Source of the DNA: Actinostola sp. cb2023
Lineage: Eukaryota; Cnidaria; Anthozoa; Actiniaria; Actinostolidae
Assembly (NCBI GenBank): GCA_033675265.1
Contig: JAUJYZ010000802.1
Span: 172,707-236,706, forward strand
Direction of reading: 5' to 3'
DNA: 64,000 bases
Of this stretch, positions 27,994 to 37,389 are shown one piece after another. The notes below the pieces were generated by a model that had not been told where the DNA came from, did no database searches, and saw only the letters and a list, made by a program, of their open reading frames with translations. The translations under genes were made by a program, and so were the position numbers. Positions within the stretch are counted from its first letter, which is position 1. Every line of letters starts with the position of its first letter.

Positions 27994-29121
27994 CTATTGT
28001 TCTTCCTTTGCCAATAACACCACAAGTTTGTTGGCTGGGCGTCTTAACTCGGTCTTCTGGGTCCTCACGACTGCAGATCGGACTAAGCCTTGTGCGTCTG
28101 GTTCAACTTGTACGATGACTCCCATTGACCACGAGTTGCGCGAAGCATTCTCATCCTTGATTATCACGACGTCTCCGACTGTCAAGTTACGTCCAGGGTT
28201 TTGCCATTTGTGACGTTGTTGCAGCGTTACCAAGTACTCCTTTTTCCATCGTGTCCAGAAGAGGTTTGTCAAATATTGCACTCTCCTCCATCTGCGTTTC
28301 ATGTAGACATCACCTTTCTGGAAGTTCCCAGGGGGAGGTACGATAACAGCTGACTTTGTCGTCAAGAGGTGACTTGGGGTTAATGGTTCTAAGTCGTCGA
28401 TGTCGTTAGAGATGAAGGTTAGTGGTCTGGAGTTAATGACAGCTTCTACTTCACACATTAAGGTACGCAGGGACTCGTCGTCAAGGCGATTCCCATGCTC
28501 CTGCAGAAGACCAGCGAGCACCTTCCTTGTGGTTTGGATTTGCCTTTCCCATACGCCACCCATGTGGCTCGCGGCAGGTGGATTAAATATCCAGTCGATC
28601 TCTTGCTTGCGTAGTTTGTCTCTTATCTGACCATGGTCCATCTCTTTTATGGCTTGACGGAGTTCAGCCTGAGCACCAACAAAGTTGGTCCCGTTGTCGC
28701 TTCTGATCGTCCGCACTGGACCACGGCGAGCAATGAACCTCCTGAGTGCTTGTATGAAGGAGTCAGTCTCAAGGGAGTTTGCGATCTCGATATGGACTGC
28801 TCTACTCGCCAAGCAGGTGAAAAGGGCACCATAACGCTTTACTTCCTTTCGACCGGTCTTGATGATGTATGGTCCGAAGTAGTCCACACCGGTAAACGTA
28901 AACGGTGGGGCTGGTGTGACTCGTTCCTTTGGTAAATCGGCCATCTTCTGTTGATTTGGCTTGCCACGACTTCTCCGACAAATTACGCACTTTGAAAGTA
29001 CGTGGCGCACAGCAGCGTTAGCACTGATGATCCAGTACCTCTCTCGTAGTCTAGAAAGGACGTGACCACGACCGGTGTGACCCAGGATCTTGTGAGCCTC
29101 TTTGATGATGAGTGCAGTCAC
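27994..29121 (-). pseudogene. BEL/Pao integrase segment
   Basis: 375 residues. The N-terminal zinc-binding segment is [20 protein letters not shown] with CVIC (45-48). The catalytic core has D80 (FTGVDYFGP), D142 (TIRSDNGTNF) and E192 (GGVWERQI). The C-terminal domain (about 305-360, GDVVIIKDENASRNSWSMGV) is the basic domain typical of BEL/Pao pol. The frame continues the pol polyprotein from the reverse transcriptase fragment, after a frame change in a GA-dinucleotide run at 29,126-29,134. The apparent ATG is therefore internal. Catalytic residues are intact. It ends 80 bp before the 3' LTR. Confidence 0.88.
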
Positions 29122-31126
29122 GTGTTCTCTCTCTGGGTAAGATGATTGGGTGCACGCTGTGTGGAGGCAGGTTCGCTCTGCTCAGCCGGCCTCCAACGCG
29201 CAGCGTTCCCTGGTCTAGATACGGATCCAGGCAGCAGTAGATAGAGCTGGTTTTCTTGATTTCTGTTTTGATCATCTTTCGTTTCGTTCTGTCGTGCAAT
29301 TCTTCCACTTCGTTGATTCGGTCCAGGACTTGTATTTCACGGCCATACGCCTGTGATTGGACGTATTGAACAATGGCAAGTTCAGCTTCTTGGAGGTCTT
29401 GAACTGTGAGTTGCGAGGATTGGTCATCGGTGGCAGTTTGGAGTTTCGTTTCTTCGCTAGCGTTGGTTGCGACCTTGATCCTTTTCTGTGCTCGTTCTCG
29501 CAGAATCTTTCGTACTCGTAGGAAAACGGCCACAGCTTTCTTTAAACGATACCAATCTGAGTAGTGCCTTATTAGTTTGTCCACTGAAGCAGCTGAATGG
29601 TCAACTAAGGTAGCGTGACTAGATGCTGCGCATGTGGCTCCTTTAACCTCTGGGTCGTCCTTTTCCACTTCACCCATGCTGAACGGTTGCTCAGGCCATT
29701 CGTGCTCTGTCAACAATAGAAACTTTGGTCCGTTGAGCCATCGTTTGTTGTCAAGAAGAGACTGGGCGCCCAATCCGCGTGACGCGTCGTCGGCAGGGTT
29801 TTCCTTTGTGTCAACATACCTCCATTGACCGACGTCTGTCAAATCTCGAATTGTTTGGACACGGTTCGAGACGAAGACCTTGAATCTTGTTTGTTGATTT
29901 GCAATATAGCGGAGTACCGTGGTAGAATCTGTGTGGTACGTGAAACTTGGGTTTTCGTCTAACTCCGACTTCAGCAAATGTCCCATACGGGTAGATACTG
30001 TGGCTGCAGTAAGCTCTAGGCGTGGTATCGTCATGGTCTTGATCGGCGCCAGACGAGCCTTTCCCATCAGAAATGCGCAGTGAGTGCGGTTTTCATTATC
30101 GCACTGGCGCAAGTAGGCGACGGCTCCGTATCCGGTTGAACTGGCATCTGAAAAGACATGTACTTGCTGGGAGATGATCTCTCCAAACTCTGAGGGTGTG
30201 AGGCAGCGGTTGAGAATTAGTCGCTCCAACAAAGGGAGTTCTCTTTGCCACTTGTCCCATCTTACTAGGTAGTGTTCAGGTATTTCAGCATCCCAACCGA
30301 CAGCCTTTTCACAGCAAAGTTCTTGAAGCAGTTTCTTTGCCACCAATGTGAATGGTGACAAGATACCGAGGGGGTCATAGATCGACGATACTGTGGATAA
30401 GATACCTCTTCTCGTTAATGGCTTATTGCTGACTGTTATGCGGAATTTGAACTGGAATATGTCTGTCTCCACGCACCATTGTACCCCCAACGCGCGCTCT
30501 ATTGGCAAATCATCGCACTCTAAATCCAGAGACTTTACTTCTTTAGAGCGGTGTTCCAGTGGGATTGATTCCAGGACGTCACGGTCGTTACAGATGAACT
30601 TGGTGAGGTTGAAGCCTCCTTGTGCACAAGCTTGACGAATGTCATTTACAAGTTCAATAGCTGTTGCTTTGGTTTTGACTGATCGTAGACAGTCATCTAC
30701 ATAAAAATTCCTCTTTATTGTATCTGTGACTTCAGAGTCGTACTCCGATTCGTTATCGTCGCATATCTTCCTTAGTGCATAGTTAGCAGAACTTGGTGAC
30801 GAGACCGCCCCAAAGAGATGGACAGTCATTTGATATTCTTGCAACTCTGCATCTAAGTTACCATCTGGCCACCAAAGGAATCTAAGGAAGTCGTACTGGT
30901 TCTCTGGTATGCGCACTTGATGAAACATAGCCTCTATATCGGCCATGAAGGCGATGGGGTTTTGCCTGAAACGAGTGAGAACACCCACCAATGAATTGGT
31001 GAGGTTCGGCCCTTGTATCAGTTTGTCGTTTAGTGACACTCCGTTGTGCTTTGCACTACAGTCAAACACTACCCGGATTTTATTGGGTTTTGGGGGTGGT
31101 ACACGCCATGATGTGGCAGGTACCAC
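29051..31126 (-). pseudogene. BEL/Pao reverse transcriptase-RNase H segment
   Basis: 691 residues in the longest frame. Reverse transcriptase: [11 protein letters not shown] (16-26), [12 protein letters not shown] (D63), and the YVDD catalytic box (142-145). The connection and RNase H region carries [39 protein letters not shown] and [10 protein letters not shown]. The last ~30 residues (after HPIILPRE) are out-of-frame read-through caused by the indel at 29,126-29,134. The N-terminal ~14 residues are likewise out of frame; the native frame enters from the protease segment at the A4/T4 run 31,088-31,091. All catalytic residues are present. Confidence 0.9.
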
Positions 31127-33072
31127 ACCTTGCCTGGCTTTGCATCAGTTGACTCTTTGGGTACCTTTCTTGTGTATCCCTTTGCGATAGTGGTGTTAAT
31201 GAAGTTGGTATAGTCTCGATGGTACTCATCATTGCGTAACATCTTCTTCCTCTGCCAGCCAGCTCGTTTCTCCGCTTGTACTCGGTTATTGGGCATGACT
31301 ACGTTAGGGTCTCTGAAGGGCAATGGAAGCTCATAGTGTCCATCGACGCGACGAGTGCCTTGATCGGCGATGCTCAGGAACTCTTTATCTTCCTGTGATA
31401 AACTGCTATCGTCGGATGTCGAGGAGTGGTCGTTGAAGTCGAGCTCGAACATAGTCATAACTGACTGCGGGGTTATGACCTCTTTGATAGACTCTAGTTC
31501 TTGAACTGTTATTCTGTGACTAGTGGCGTTGCAACCCTGTGATGTAGCTTGTGGTTGTATGTGTAGTGGTCCACTAACCGTCCACCCATGTCTTAGACGC
31601 ATTGCAAAGGGTCCTTTACCTCCGCTGGGAAGTACTTCCAATGGCTCAAGCGCGAGGGGGCAGTTACTACCGATGAGCACACCCACGTCAACGTCTGGTA
31701 TAAGCTCAGGGATCTTCTTGGAGATGGTGCGAAGGTTGTCAAATTTGCTTACCACTTTGGGAGTGGGTATCTGTTCCTGACTGACAGGTATTTCATGACG
31801 TGTGTAGCAACGAGCTACTTCTACAGGATTATCATTGTTCAAGTCTGTGATGATTAATCCTTCTACAATAGAGCTTTCTACAGAACTTTGGCCATGCATG
31901 GTTCCCAGCTGCAGGGTAGTCTTTATTCCTTCGACTGCTAACTGTTCCTTCAGGCCTTCAGTTATAAAACAGCCTGAACTTCCGTTATCATAGAGGGCGT
32001 ACGTCGTGACAGTATCAGTCCCATTCTTGATCTTGACCTTAACTGGTAGGATGGCGTGTAATATGACGTTGTTGTTCGTCTTTCGTGCACAACGCGAATC
32101 TTTATCGACGTCTGTACACGCACTGCTTACACTCGTTGAAGCGACTTGCTTGTTGTCTTTCGCTTGACCCATTACGTTGAAGTTGTCTATATGTAGCGCT
32201 GTAGGGTGTGACTTGTTACACTTTTTACACAGTCTCCTGTTGGTGCATCCCTTGGATCGGTGATTAGATCCATAGCAAGCAAAACAAAGACCCTTCTGAG
32301 TGATGAACCCTTTCTTTTCTTCGAGAGATTTCTTTGTAAATTCTTTACATTCCTCCAAGTCATGTGACCTTTCACAGAGAGGACACGGTCGTACGCTTGT
32401 TGCTCTCCTTGGTTGCTGTGCTGACCCGGCCCCGTCAAGGGGTTTTCCAATATGGGGATGGTTCATACTTGTCGCGAGGCTACCTGTTCTCTGTCTTGGA
32501 TAGAGTTGTCTCTTACTTTCATCTGCACTCTTAGTGTTCTTAGGTCTGTCATCGAGTTTGCTCAGTGCTTCTTTGCTGTAGATTGGGTCGTTGCTGGTTT
32601 CCGCTGCACGTTCTATGAATTTGACAATGTCTTTGAATTTGGCAATCCTTTGCTCCTTGGCTTTAATATTAAGGACTTGCTCTCGCCATTTACTTTGCAG
32701 ATAAGAAGGCAATTTATGAACGATGGCTTGCATATTTGGCGAGTGATTCAGAGTTTCCATGTAATTGATCGTTTTCATAGCGTTCATACATTTTACGAGG
32801 AACAAGGATAAGCGTTTCAGACCAGTTGCGTCGTCATACTTTACAGAAGGCCACTTTAGAAGTCGATTGATGTAAGCTACAGAGATCTTGTATGGGTCCC
32901 CGTACTCCTTGTCAAGAAGCTTCCTGGCCTCGTTGTAGCCCTCGTCTGGGTCGAGGTGCAGACAGCCTTCGATTAAGTCCTTGGCCTCGCCTTCGAGGTG
33001 TTGTTGTAGATAGTACAGACGATCAGCATTGTTTGTTGTCTTGGGTTTGATGCGTGAGTCAAAGGCCATCAT
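31069..33072 (-). pseudogene. BEL/Pao Gag core, zinc knuckles and protease segment
   Basis: 667 residues from the longest ATG, but the frame is open further upstream to about 33,130, overlapping the Gag N-terminal frame. In order: a capsid-like domain (YLQQHLEGEAKDLIEGCLHL, YNEARKLLDKEYGD; the DUF1759-type BEL region) and Cys/His knuckles (CPLCERSHDLEEC, CFACYGSNHRSKGC, CKKCNKSHPTALH). An aspartic protease follows with TYALYDNGSSGCFITEG. Asp-Asn-Gly replaces the commoner Asp-Ser/Thr-Gly at the active site. It then enters the reverse transcriptase N terminus (RVDGHYELPLPFRDP) and stops after an indel at 31,088-31,091. Confidence 0.88.
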
Positions 33073-33089
33073 GAATGCTTTATATTCGA

Positions 33090-34823
33090 TTACTGCTCCT
33101 TTAAACGTAGGAATCTTTGGTTGTAACGTAACGTCATGGCTGCCGCCATCTCTTGATGAGAGGAGATCATTTGCTTGTGTTGTTCAAGCTGTGTAGTCAT
33201 CATGCTAGCGAAGGCTTGTTCTGTAAATGTTGCAGATCCTAAAGGTGAGGACGTGTGCATGTGATGTACGCCTGGCGTTGTAAATGTTTCGTTGAATTTC
33301 GTTTCTTTGTCTACGTTCGGTTTCTGTGTTTCGTTAAGTTTTTTCGTTAATGTTCCATTATCTATAGCACTTTGCACATCAGACAAGTCTGTCTGTCTAT
33401 GATCCTTTACATTGGCACCGACCATTTCGTCGTATTTCGTTATTTCGCTTTCGTAATATGGTGCGGTAAGTTCTTTCGCTACGTTAGTTGAATGACAATG
33501 GGTTTCTTGTGTCTTTAGGTTAACGAGTTGTCCTCCAGTTGCTTCAGCTACCTTCTCGCCACGACGCCTTTCGTTGACTTTCGTTGTTGCGTCGTCTTGA
33601 TTTCCATCGTTGTGGTTCGTTGAGACATTGTTGTCAGGAGGTGATTTGAGTTGTTCCGTTATTGTGTCGTGACATTTCGTTTCGTAGTCCTTCGTTGTAG
33701 CTTCATGATGCTTCGCTTCGTTCCGTTCCGTTGTAGCTTCATGATGCTTCGTTTCGTTGCGTTCCGCTGTAGCTTCATGATGCTTCGTTTCGTAATCCTT
33801 CGTTGTAGCTTCATGATGCTTCGTTTCGTTGCGTTCCGCTGTAGCTTCATGATGCTTCGTTTCGTTGCGTTCCGCTGTAGCTTCATGATGCTTCGTTTCG
33901 TAATCCTTCGTTGTAGCTTCATGATGCTTCGTTTCGTTGCGTTCCGCTGTAGCTTCATGATGCTTCGTTTCGTAATCCTTCGTTGTAGCTTCATGATGCT
34001 TCGTTTCGTTGCGTTCCGCTGTAGCTTCATGATGCTTCGTTTCGTAATCCTTCGTTGTAGCTTCATGATGCTTCGTTTCGTTGCATTCCGTTGTATCATC
34101 GACGTTGGATGTGATGCCACCTGAAGCTTGCATAATGTACAGCGATAGGGGCGTGGACTTCATGAGGGGGGTGCCTGAGAGTAGACTCGTCTCTTCGGCG
34201 TCGATCGTCGCGTAGACTTCTTCCCTTGCACGTGACTTAGCAATCTCAGTCTCTAGTCTAAGCTCTTCTGCAGCAGCTTTAAGCTCTTCTGCAGCAGCTT
34301 GAAGCTCGAGTTTTTTCTTTAACAGTGACTTTTCCGCAATCATTTCAGCCAGTTTAAGGCGCTCTCTTTCTCTGGCCGAAGTTCCTGAGTTACTAGATTG
34401 CTTACTCGAACGACGTGACGAACGTGATGTTGTTGATAAGATGGATCGTTTCTCCATCAGTCGATCAGCTCCTTCTGTGAGTCGTTGCTCTGCCAGTGAT
34501 ATCCACTGCAGTACTCGTTGTCTGTATTCTAAAGACCCACATTGCTTTGACACAAAATGATCGTTTTCATTTTCCTTATCCACATCCGACGTCAGTTCTC
34601 TGATAAACAATTCATGAGATCGTTGGGCATACTCAAGTAATTCGTCTAATTCGAAGAGACTTGTTTTCACTAGGTGTAAGTTTTCTTCGTCGATCAAAAG
34701 CGCCGTTAGTCTAGTCTTTTGTCGCGCCACTGTCGACAAGGCTGTTTTTCTATCGTTCTTTAGACGGCGAATTCTTTCTTCCTTTGCCTTCTCGGTCAGA
34801 ATTCTTTCTCTCGGTTGATCCAT
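33090..34823 (-). CDS. BEL/Pao Gag N-terminal segment with internal tandem repeat
   Basis: 577 residues. The basic N terminus (ERILTEKAKEERIRRLKNDR) and a helical/coiled domain to about residue 220 are typical of BEL Gag. Residues ~245-385 are a tandem array of ETKHHEAT-AERN / ETKHHEAT-TKDY 12-residue units. The ATG is 38 bp inside the 5' LTR. The frame ends at 33,090, but the capsid domain continues in the -1 frame (overlap about 33,090-33,130). The switch therefore lies within Gag: either a mutation or, less likely, a programmed frameshift. Confidence 0.85.
   Translation of the reverse strand: MDQPRERILTEKAKEERIRRLKNDRKTALSTVARQKTRLTALLIDEENLHLVKTSLFELDELLEYAQRSHELFIRELTSDVDKENENDHFVSKQCGSLEYRQRVLQWISLAEQRLTEGADRLMEKRSILSTTSRSSRRSSKQSSNSGTSARERERLKLAEMIAEKSLLKKKLELQAAAEELKAAAEELRLETEIAKSRAREEVYATIDAEETSLLSGTPLMKSTPLSLYIMQASGGITSNVDDTTECNETKHHEATTKDYETKHHEATAERNETKHHEATTKDYETKHHEATAERNETKHHEATTKDYETKHHEATAERNETKHHEATAERNETKHHEATTKDYETKHHEATAERNETKHHEATTERNEAKHHEATTKDYETKCHDTITEQLKSPPDNNVSTNHNDGNQDDATTKVNERRRGEKVAEATGGQLVNLKTQETHCHSTNVAKELTAPYYESEITKYDEMVGANVKDHRQTDLSDVQSAIDNGTLTKKLNETQKPNVDKETKFNETFTTPGVHHMHTSSPLGSATFTEQAFASMMTTQLEQHKQMISSHQEMAAAMTLRYNQRFLRLKEQ
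33665..34100. repeat. coding minisatellite inside BEL gag
   Basis: 36-bp units arranged as a 72-bp higher-order repeat; key word GTAGCTTCATGATGCTTCGT on the plus strand. About twelve units keep the Gag frame open. Because the unit length is a multiple of three and lacks stops, long frames are also open on the opposite strand; those are by-products. Confidence 0.92.
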
Positions 34824-34861
34824 AGCAGATTAACGAGGTCATATGAACTTTTGTAAACTAA

Positions 34862-35189
34862 TGTAGGTGCATGAGGCGTTCTTTGGGATATACTATAACT
34901 TGAATACTCGCTCTTTCTGATGTATACATTCTTTGTGTTCTTTTAATACATGTTATCGGTCGCGAAGCGGTTTACAAACTGTAATGGTAAATATAAGATG
35001 ACATTCACTAAACGTTTGAAGCATCTGAAAATAGAAAGGACTTACATTATATTCTCCTGGCTTACGTCCTACATTCCTTAAACCTCGACTCAACTGTCTT
35101 CAACCATGGCCGACTCTTTCGTGCTCTCTCGTGCTCTAACCTAGGCCCTCTCGGCCGGATCATGCCCAGGCCTGTCTGCGGCAGTAACA
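34862..35189 (-). repeat. BEL LTR (5' LTR by element orientation)
   Basis: 328 bp, apparently identical to 27,587-27,914. On the element strand it begins TGTTACTGCCGC and ends CACCTACA, and is followed by TTAGTTTACAAAAGTTC rather than a TGG-initiated primer site. Confidence 0.95.
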
Positions 35190-35687
35190 ACACTCTAAGA
35201 GAAACTTCATCTTGATAGGCTTTTCATGATGTTTTAGAAGGTTGATAACATCCTGTTTGCTGTTTTCTAGAAAGGTTTTCGAGTCTGTTTTTACCTCTCC
35301 TTTTATTCTGTAAGATTTCAGAAATCCTTTTAATGCAGAATTTTTCTGCTTAGCTTTAGTCGCAGGTACTTTGAGATTGTCATAGATATTATTGACTTCC
35401 TTTTTCAAAGCTTCAACCTTTGTATTAACTTTTTTTTTAATATCTTTCGGTACATACGATATAATCCAATCAGCAAATTTATTCAACTGATTTTTAACTA
35501 AGCTAGCAATCTTTTTAGCCATATGTTTCAATGATGATGGTTGAAACCTCTTAGTTGGTTTTAGAATTGGTTGTTTTATTTCAGGTACTACTTGATCTAA
35601 AAGATTACTAGACATAAAAAATGTTTTTGGTTGTTTTTTAATAGGTTTTTTAATTGGGTTTATATTCTTTTTCAATGTCGAGCTCAT
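35190..35687 (-). pseudogene. N-terminal segment of the Polinton DNA polymerase gene, cut off by the BEL insertion
   Basis: 166 Polinton-encoded residues; a longer apparent frame (to 35,160) reads into the LTR. The basic leader (residues 1-38, ending FMSSNLLDQVVPEIK) is shared with the gene at the other TIR. It is followed by a Lys-rich helical region (LKHMAKKIASLVKNQLNKFA, YVPKDIKKKVN) and ALKGFLKSYRIKGEV, ending in strand-like KMKFLLEC at the insertion point. With the retrotransposon and one ACACT copy removed, the frame continues into the exonuclease fragment. Pre-polymerase regions of this kind precede Polinton polymerases and may include the protein-priming part. The ATG directly follows the right TIR with its TATA-like box. 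Confidence 0.8.
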
Positions 35688-36090
35688 TATATACTATTCT
35701 ATACTATAATTTTTTTTAATAATAAACGCACCCCCAGGGATTAATTTGATAATAATATTAGATGAATCCACTATTTTCTGAACAATAAAAAATAAACGCA
35801 CATACTTTATACCACAGTTTTCGAGTTTAACATATTTTATGGAATTATGAGATGTTTACTATGGAAAGTACTATTTCTGAACAATAAAAAATAAACGCAC
35901 CTACTTTATACCATAGTTTTTGGGTTTAACATATTTGGTTTAATATAACGGATTTTTCGAGATAGGTTATACTAAATTAAAATCCACTATTGTTGAAATA
36001 AGGACATCATATACTTTTATTCAAAATATGATGGATCATTTAGTCGTAGATTACGCAAAAGTGAGCTCGAATCGGCCACTGCTATCTACT
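35688..36090 (-). repeat. Polinton right terminal inverted repeat
   Basis: 403 bp, reverse complement of 13,378-13,780 with one base difference seen (in an A-run). It ends GGCCACTGCTATCTACT and is followed by the ATAGA duplication at 36,091-36,095. Confidence 0.93.
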
Positions 36091-36239
36091 ATAGATTATA
36101 ACTGTTTGAAAAAGAAACAAATACTAAGAGTGCGAATGTCGTACTGATGTTTGGTTGATGCTTAGGCCTTCGTCATCTCAACGGGGTACCCGTTTCTGGC
36201 GCCATCAATATGCAACAAGTGACCTCAAGTACGTTTGAA

Positions 36240-36861
36240 AACGTATGATATACGTCTTCGAACAATCGAAGATCTTTATCGATACTCATCGATACAAATA
36301 ATCTTTCTCGTCACGCAACTATCATTGTCATATTAAATACCCGACTATACGCTCATTGAGCGTCTTCTTCTGTAACAGATCCCTGAAATCTAATGACGTT
36401 TTGATTTCGATTGTATTTTTGCCGTTCACTGACCTGTTTTGAGCGTGGAAATTCTGTTTTAAATAGCGCTACGCGGCGGTTCTATTTAAAATTAGGTCAT
36501 GGCAGCGGCGAGGTCATGATAGTTTTTCAGTTCATTTCATTTGCTTTTCAGTCTCGAATGGCCTGACTGTTTGCATGACTTCTTCTGTACATGTACATAT
36601 AGCTTTCTGTCAATAGATGTAGTTACATCGCTGGTCGTGAGTTTGATTATAACTAGAATCCCGATCTTTCAATATCTTGAAGATCTCAAACTGCTTTCAA
36701 ATAATCAAAGATTAAATATCTACTTGAGTCCTGTGTGTCGTTTGTTTAGCGATTAGAGCGGTTTTCCGCGAATTCAGGCACCGGAGAGTAGCTTGCTCCC
36801 TTATCTGCTGAATTATCTTGAAACTCGATACGATCAAATACTTGGCATTTTGTGTCCGACG

Positions 36862-36892
<31 letters not shown>

Positions 36893-36931
36893 CATTTTAT
36901 AACTCGGGCTTCCTTCGGAAGGGCCCGAGTA
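36240..36931 (+). repeat. dispersed repeat, copy 3, with poly(A) and hairpin end
   Basis: It shares TCATTGAGCGTCTTCTTCTG, GATTTCGATTGTATTTTTGC, GACCTGTTTTGAGCGTGG, GACTGTTTGCATGACTTC and the end hairpin CTCGGGCTTCCTTCGGAAGG-GCCCGAG (36,903-36,931) with the copies at 10,010 and 11,228. A pure A-run of ~27 (about 36,863-36,889) occupies the A-rich position of the other copies. Confidence 0.75.
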
Positions 36932-37387
36932 ACAAGGACATCTTCTTCAATACAATATCATTTCTCTGACGTCATGACAATCAGTGACAGTTGAGTGACG
37001 AGGGAGACTATATGTCGGATGAGTACGTACATGATACGTCTGGAGGTTGCATAGGTCAGATGGTTCTGATAACGCCCTCACGTTTGTTTTTGTTAAATAT
37101 ATTTTAAGCGAGCTTCTAGTCCTTCTACCACTTCTAGTCATTGAACGATGAACTAGAATCCTGACCTTTTAATAGCTTTCAAAACTAAGATTCAAATCTA
37201 CTTGAGTCCTGTGTGTCGTTTGTTTTTTTCTTATCTGCTGAGTAATCTTGAAACTCGATACGATTAAATACGTCGCATACTTTCGTCATTCTTTAGCCGA
37301 ACAAAACTACGACTACTACTACTACTACTACTACTACCGAAAAACGCATTTTATAACTCGGGCTTCGTTCGGAAGGGCCCGAGTAAT
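36930..37387 (+). mobile_element. hairpin-ended repeat, right arm of a distant inverted pair
   Basis: Reverse complement, in order, of 8,618-9,084: AACAAGGACATCTTCTTCAA, TCTCTGACGTCATGACAATC, GAGCTTCTAGTCCTTCTACC, GACTCAAGTAG-like word, AAACTCGATACG, a (TAC)n run (37,307-37,336), and the end hairpin CTCGGGCTTCGTTCGGAAGG-GCCCGAG. The two arms bracket ~28 kb that includes the Polinton. Confidence 0.7.
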
Positions 37388-37389
37388 AA

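Larger units (their letters stand above)
27587..35189 (-). mobile_element. BEL/Pao LTR retrotransposon nested in the Polinton
   Basis: 7,603 bp with 328-bp LTRs (TGTAGGTGCA ... GGCAGTAACA) that appear identical, and ACACT duplications on both sides. The coding strand is minus, so the 5' LTR is at 34,862-35,189. Gene order is Gag, zinc knuckles, protease, reverse transcriptase, RNase H, integrase, the BEL/Pao arrangement. The reading frame is interrupted at three places (about 33,130; 31,088-31,091; 29,126-29,134), all by small indels, two of them in an A/T run and a GA repeat. Only 38 bp separate the 5' LTR from the Gag ATG, and the expected TGG-starting primer site is not seen there. Identical LTRs indicate a recent insertion. 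Confidence 0.95.
13378..36090. mobile_element. Polinton/Maverick DNA transposon with a nested BEL element
   Basis: A 22.7-kb element, about 15.1 kb without its nested retrotransposon. It is bounded by 403-bp terminal inverted repeats starting AGTAGATAGCAGTGGCC and flanked by ATAGA on both sides (13,373-13,377 and 36,091-36,095). Known Polinton hallmark genes are present: retroviral-type integrase, protein-primed family B polymerase, A32-like ATPase and double-jelly-roll capsid protein. Additional genes are BRO-N, VRR-NUC, a penton candidate and several small membrane proteins. No adenovirus-type maturation protease was recognised. Most genes are on the minus strand and are spaced by 7-170 bp. 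The polymerase and BRO/nuclease genes are broken, so this copy is not autonomous as read. The near identity of the TIRs suggests a fairly young insertion. It lies within the hairpin-ended repeat nest. Confidence 0.95.

Noticed and set aside
33651..34124. Plus-strand 157-residue and extra minus-strand 153-residue frames over the Gag repeat
   Set aside because: The 36-bp unit is stop-free in several frames; the Gag frame is the one continuous with conserved Gag sequence.
27994..34823. Four separate host or Polinton genes
   Set aside because: They lie between apparently identical LTRs with a 5-bp duplication and follow Gag-protease-RT-RNase H-integrase order, so they are one BEL/Pao element.
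13378..36090. Endogenous adenovirus, virophage or retrovirus
   Set aside because: The TIRs, 5-bp duplication and the combination of integrase, protein-primed polymerase, ATPase and capsid genes fit Polinton/Maverick. The only retroelement is the nested BEL/Pao, which has no envelope gene that I can recognise.
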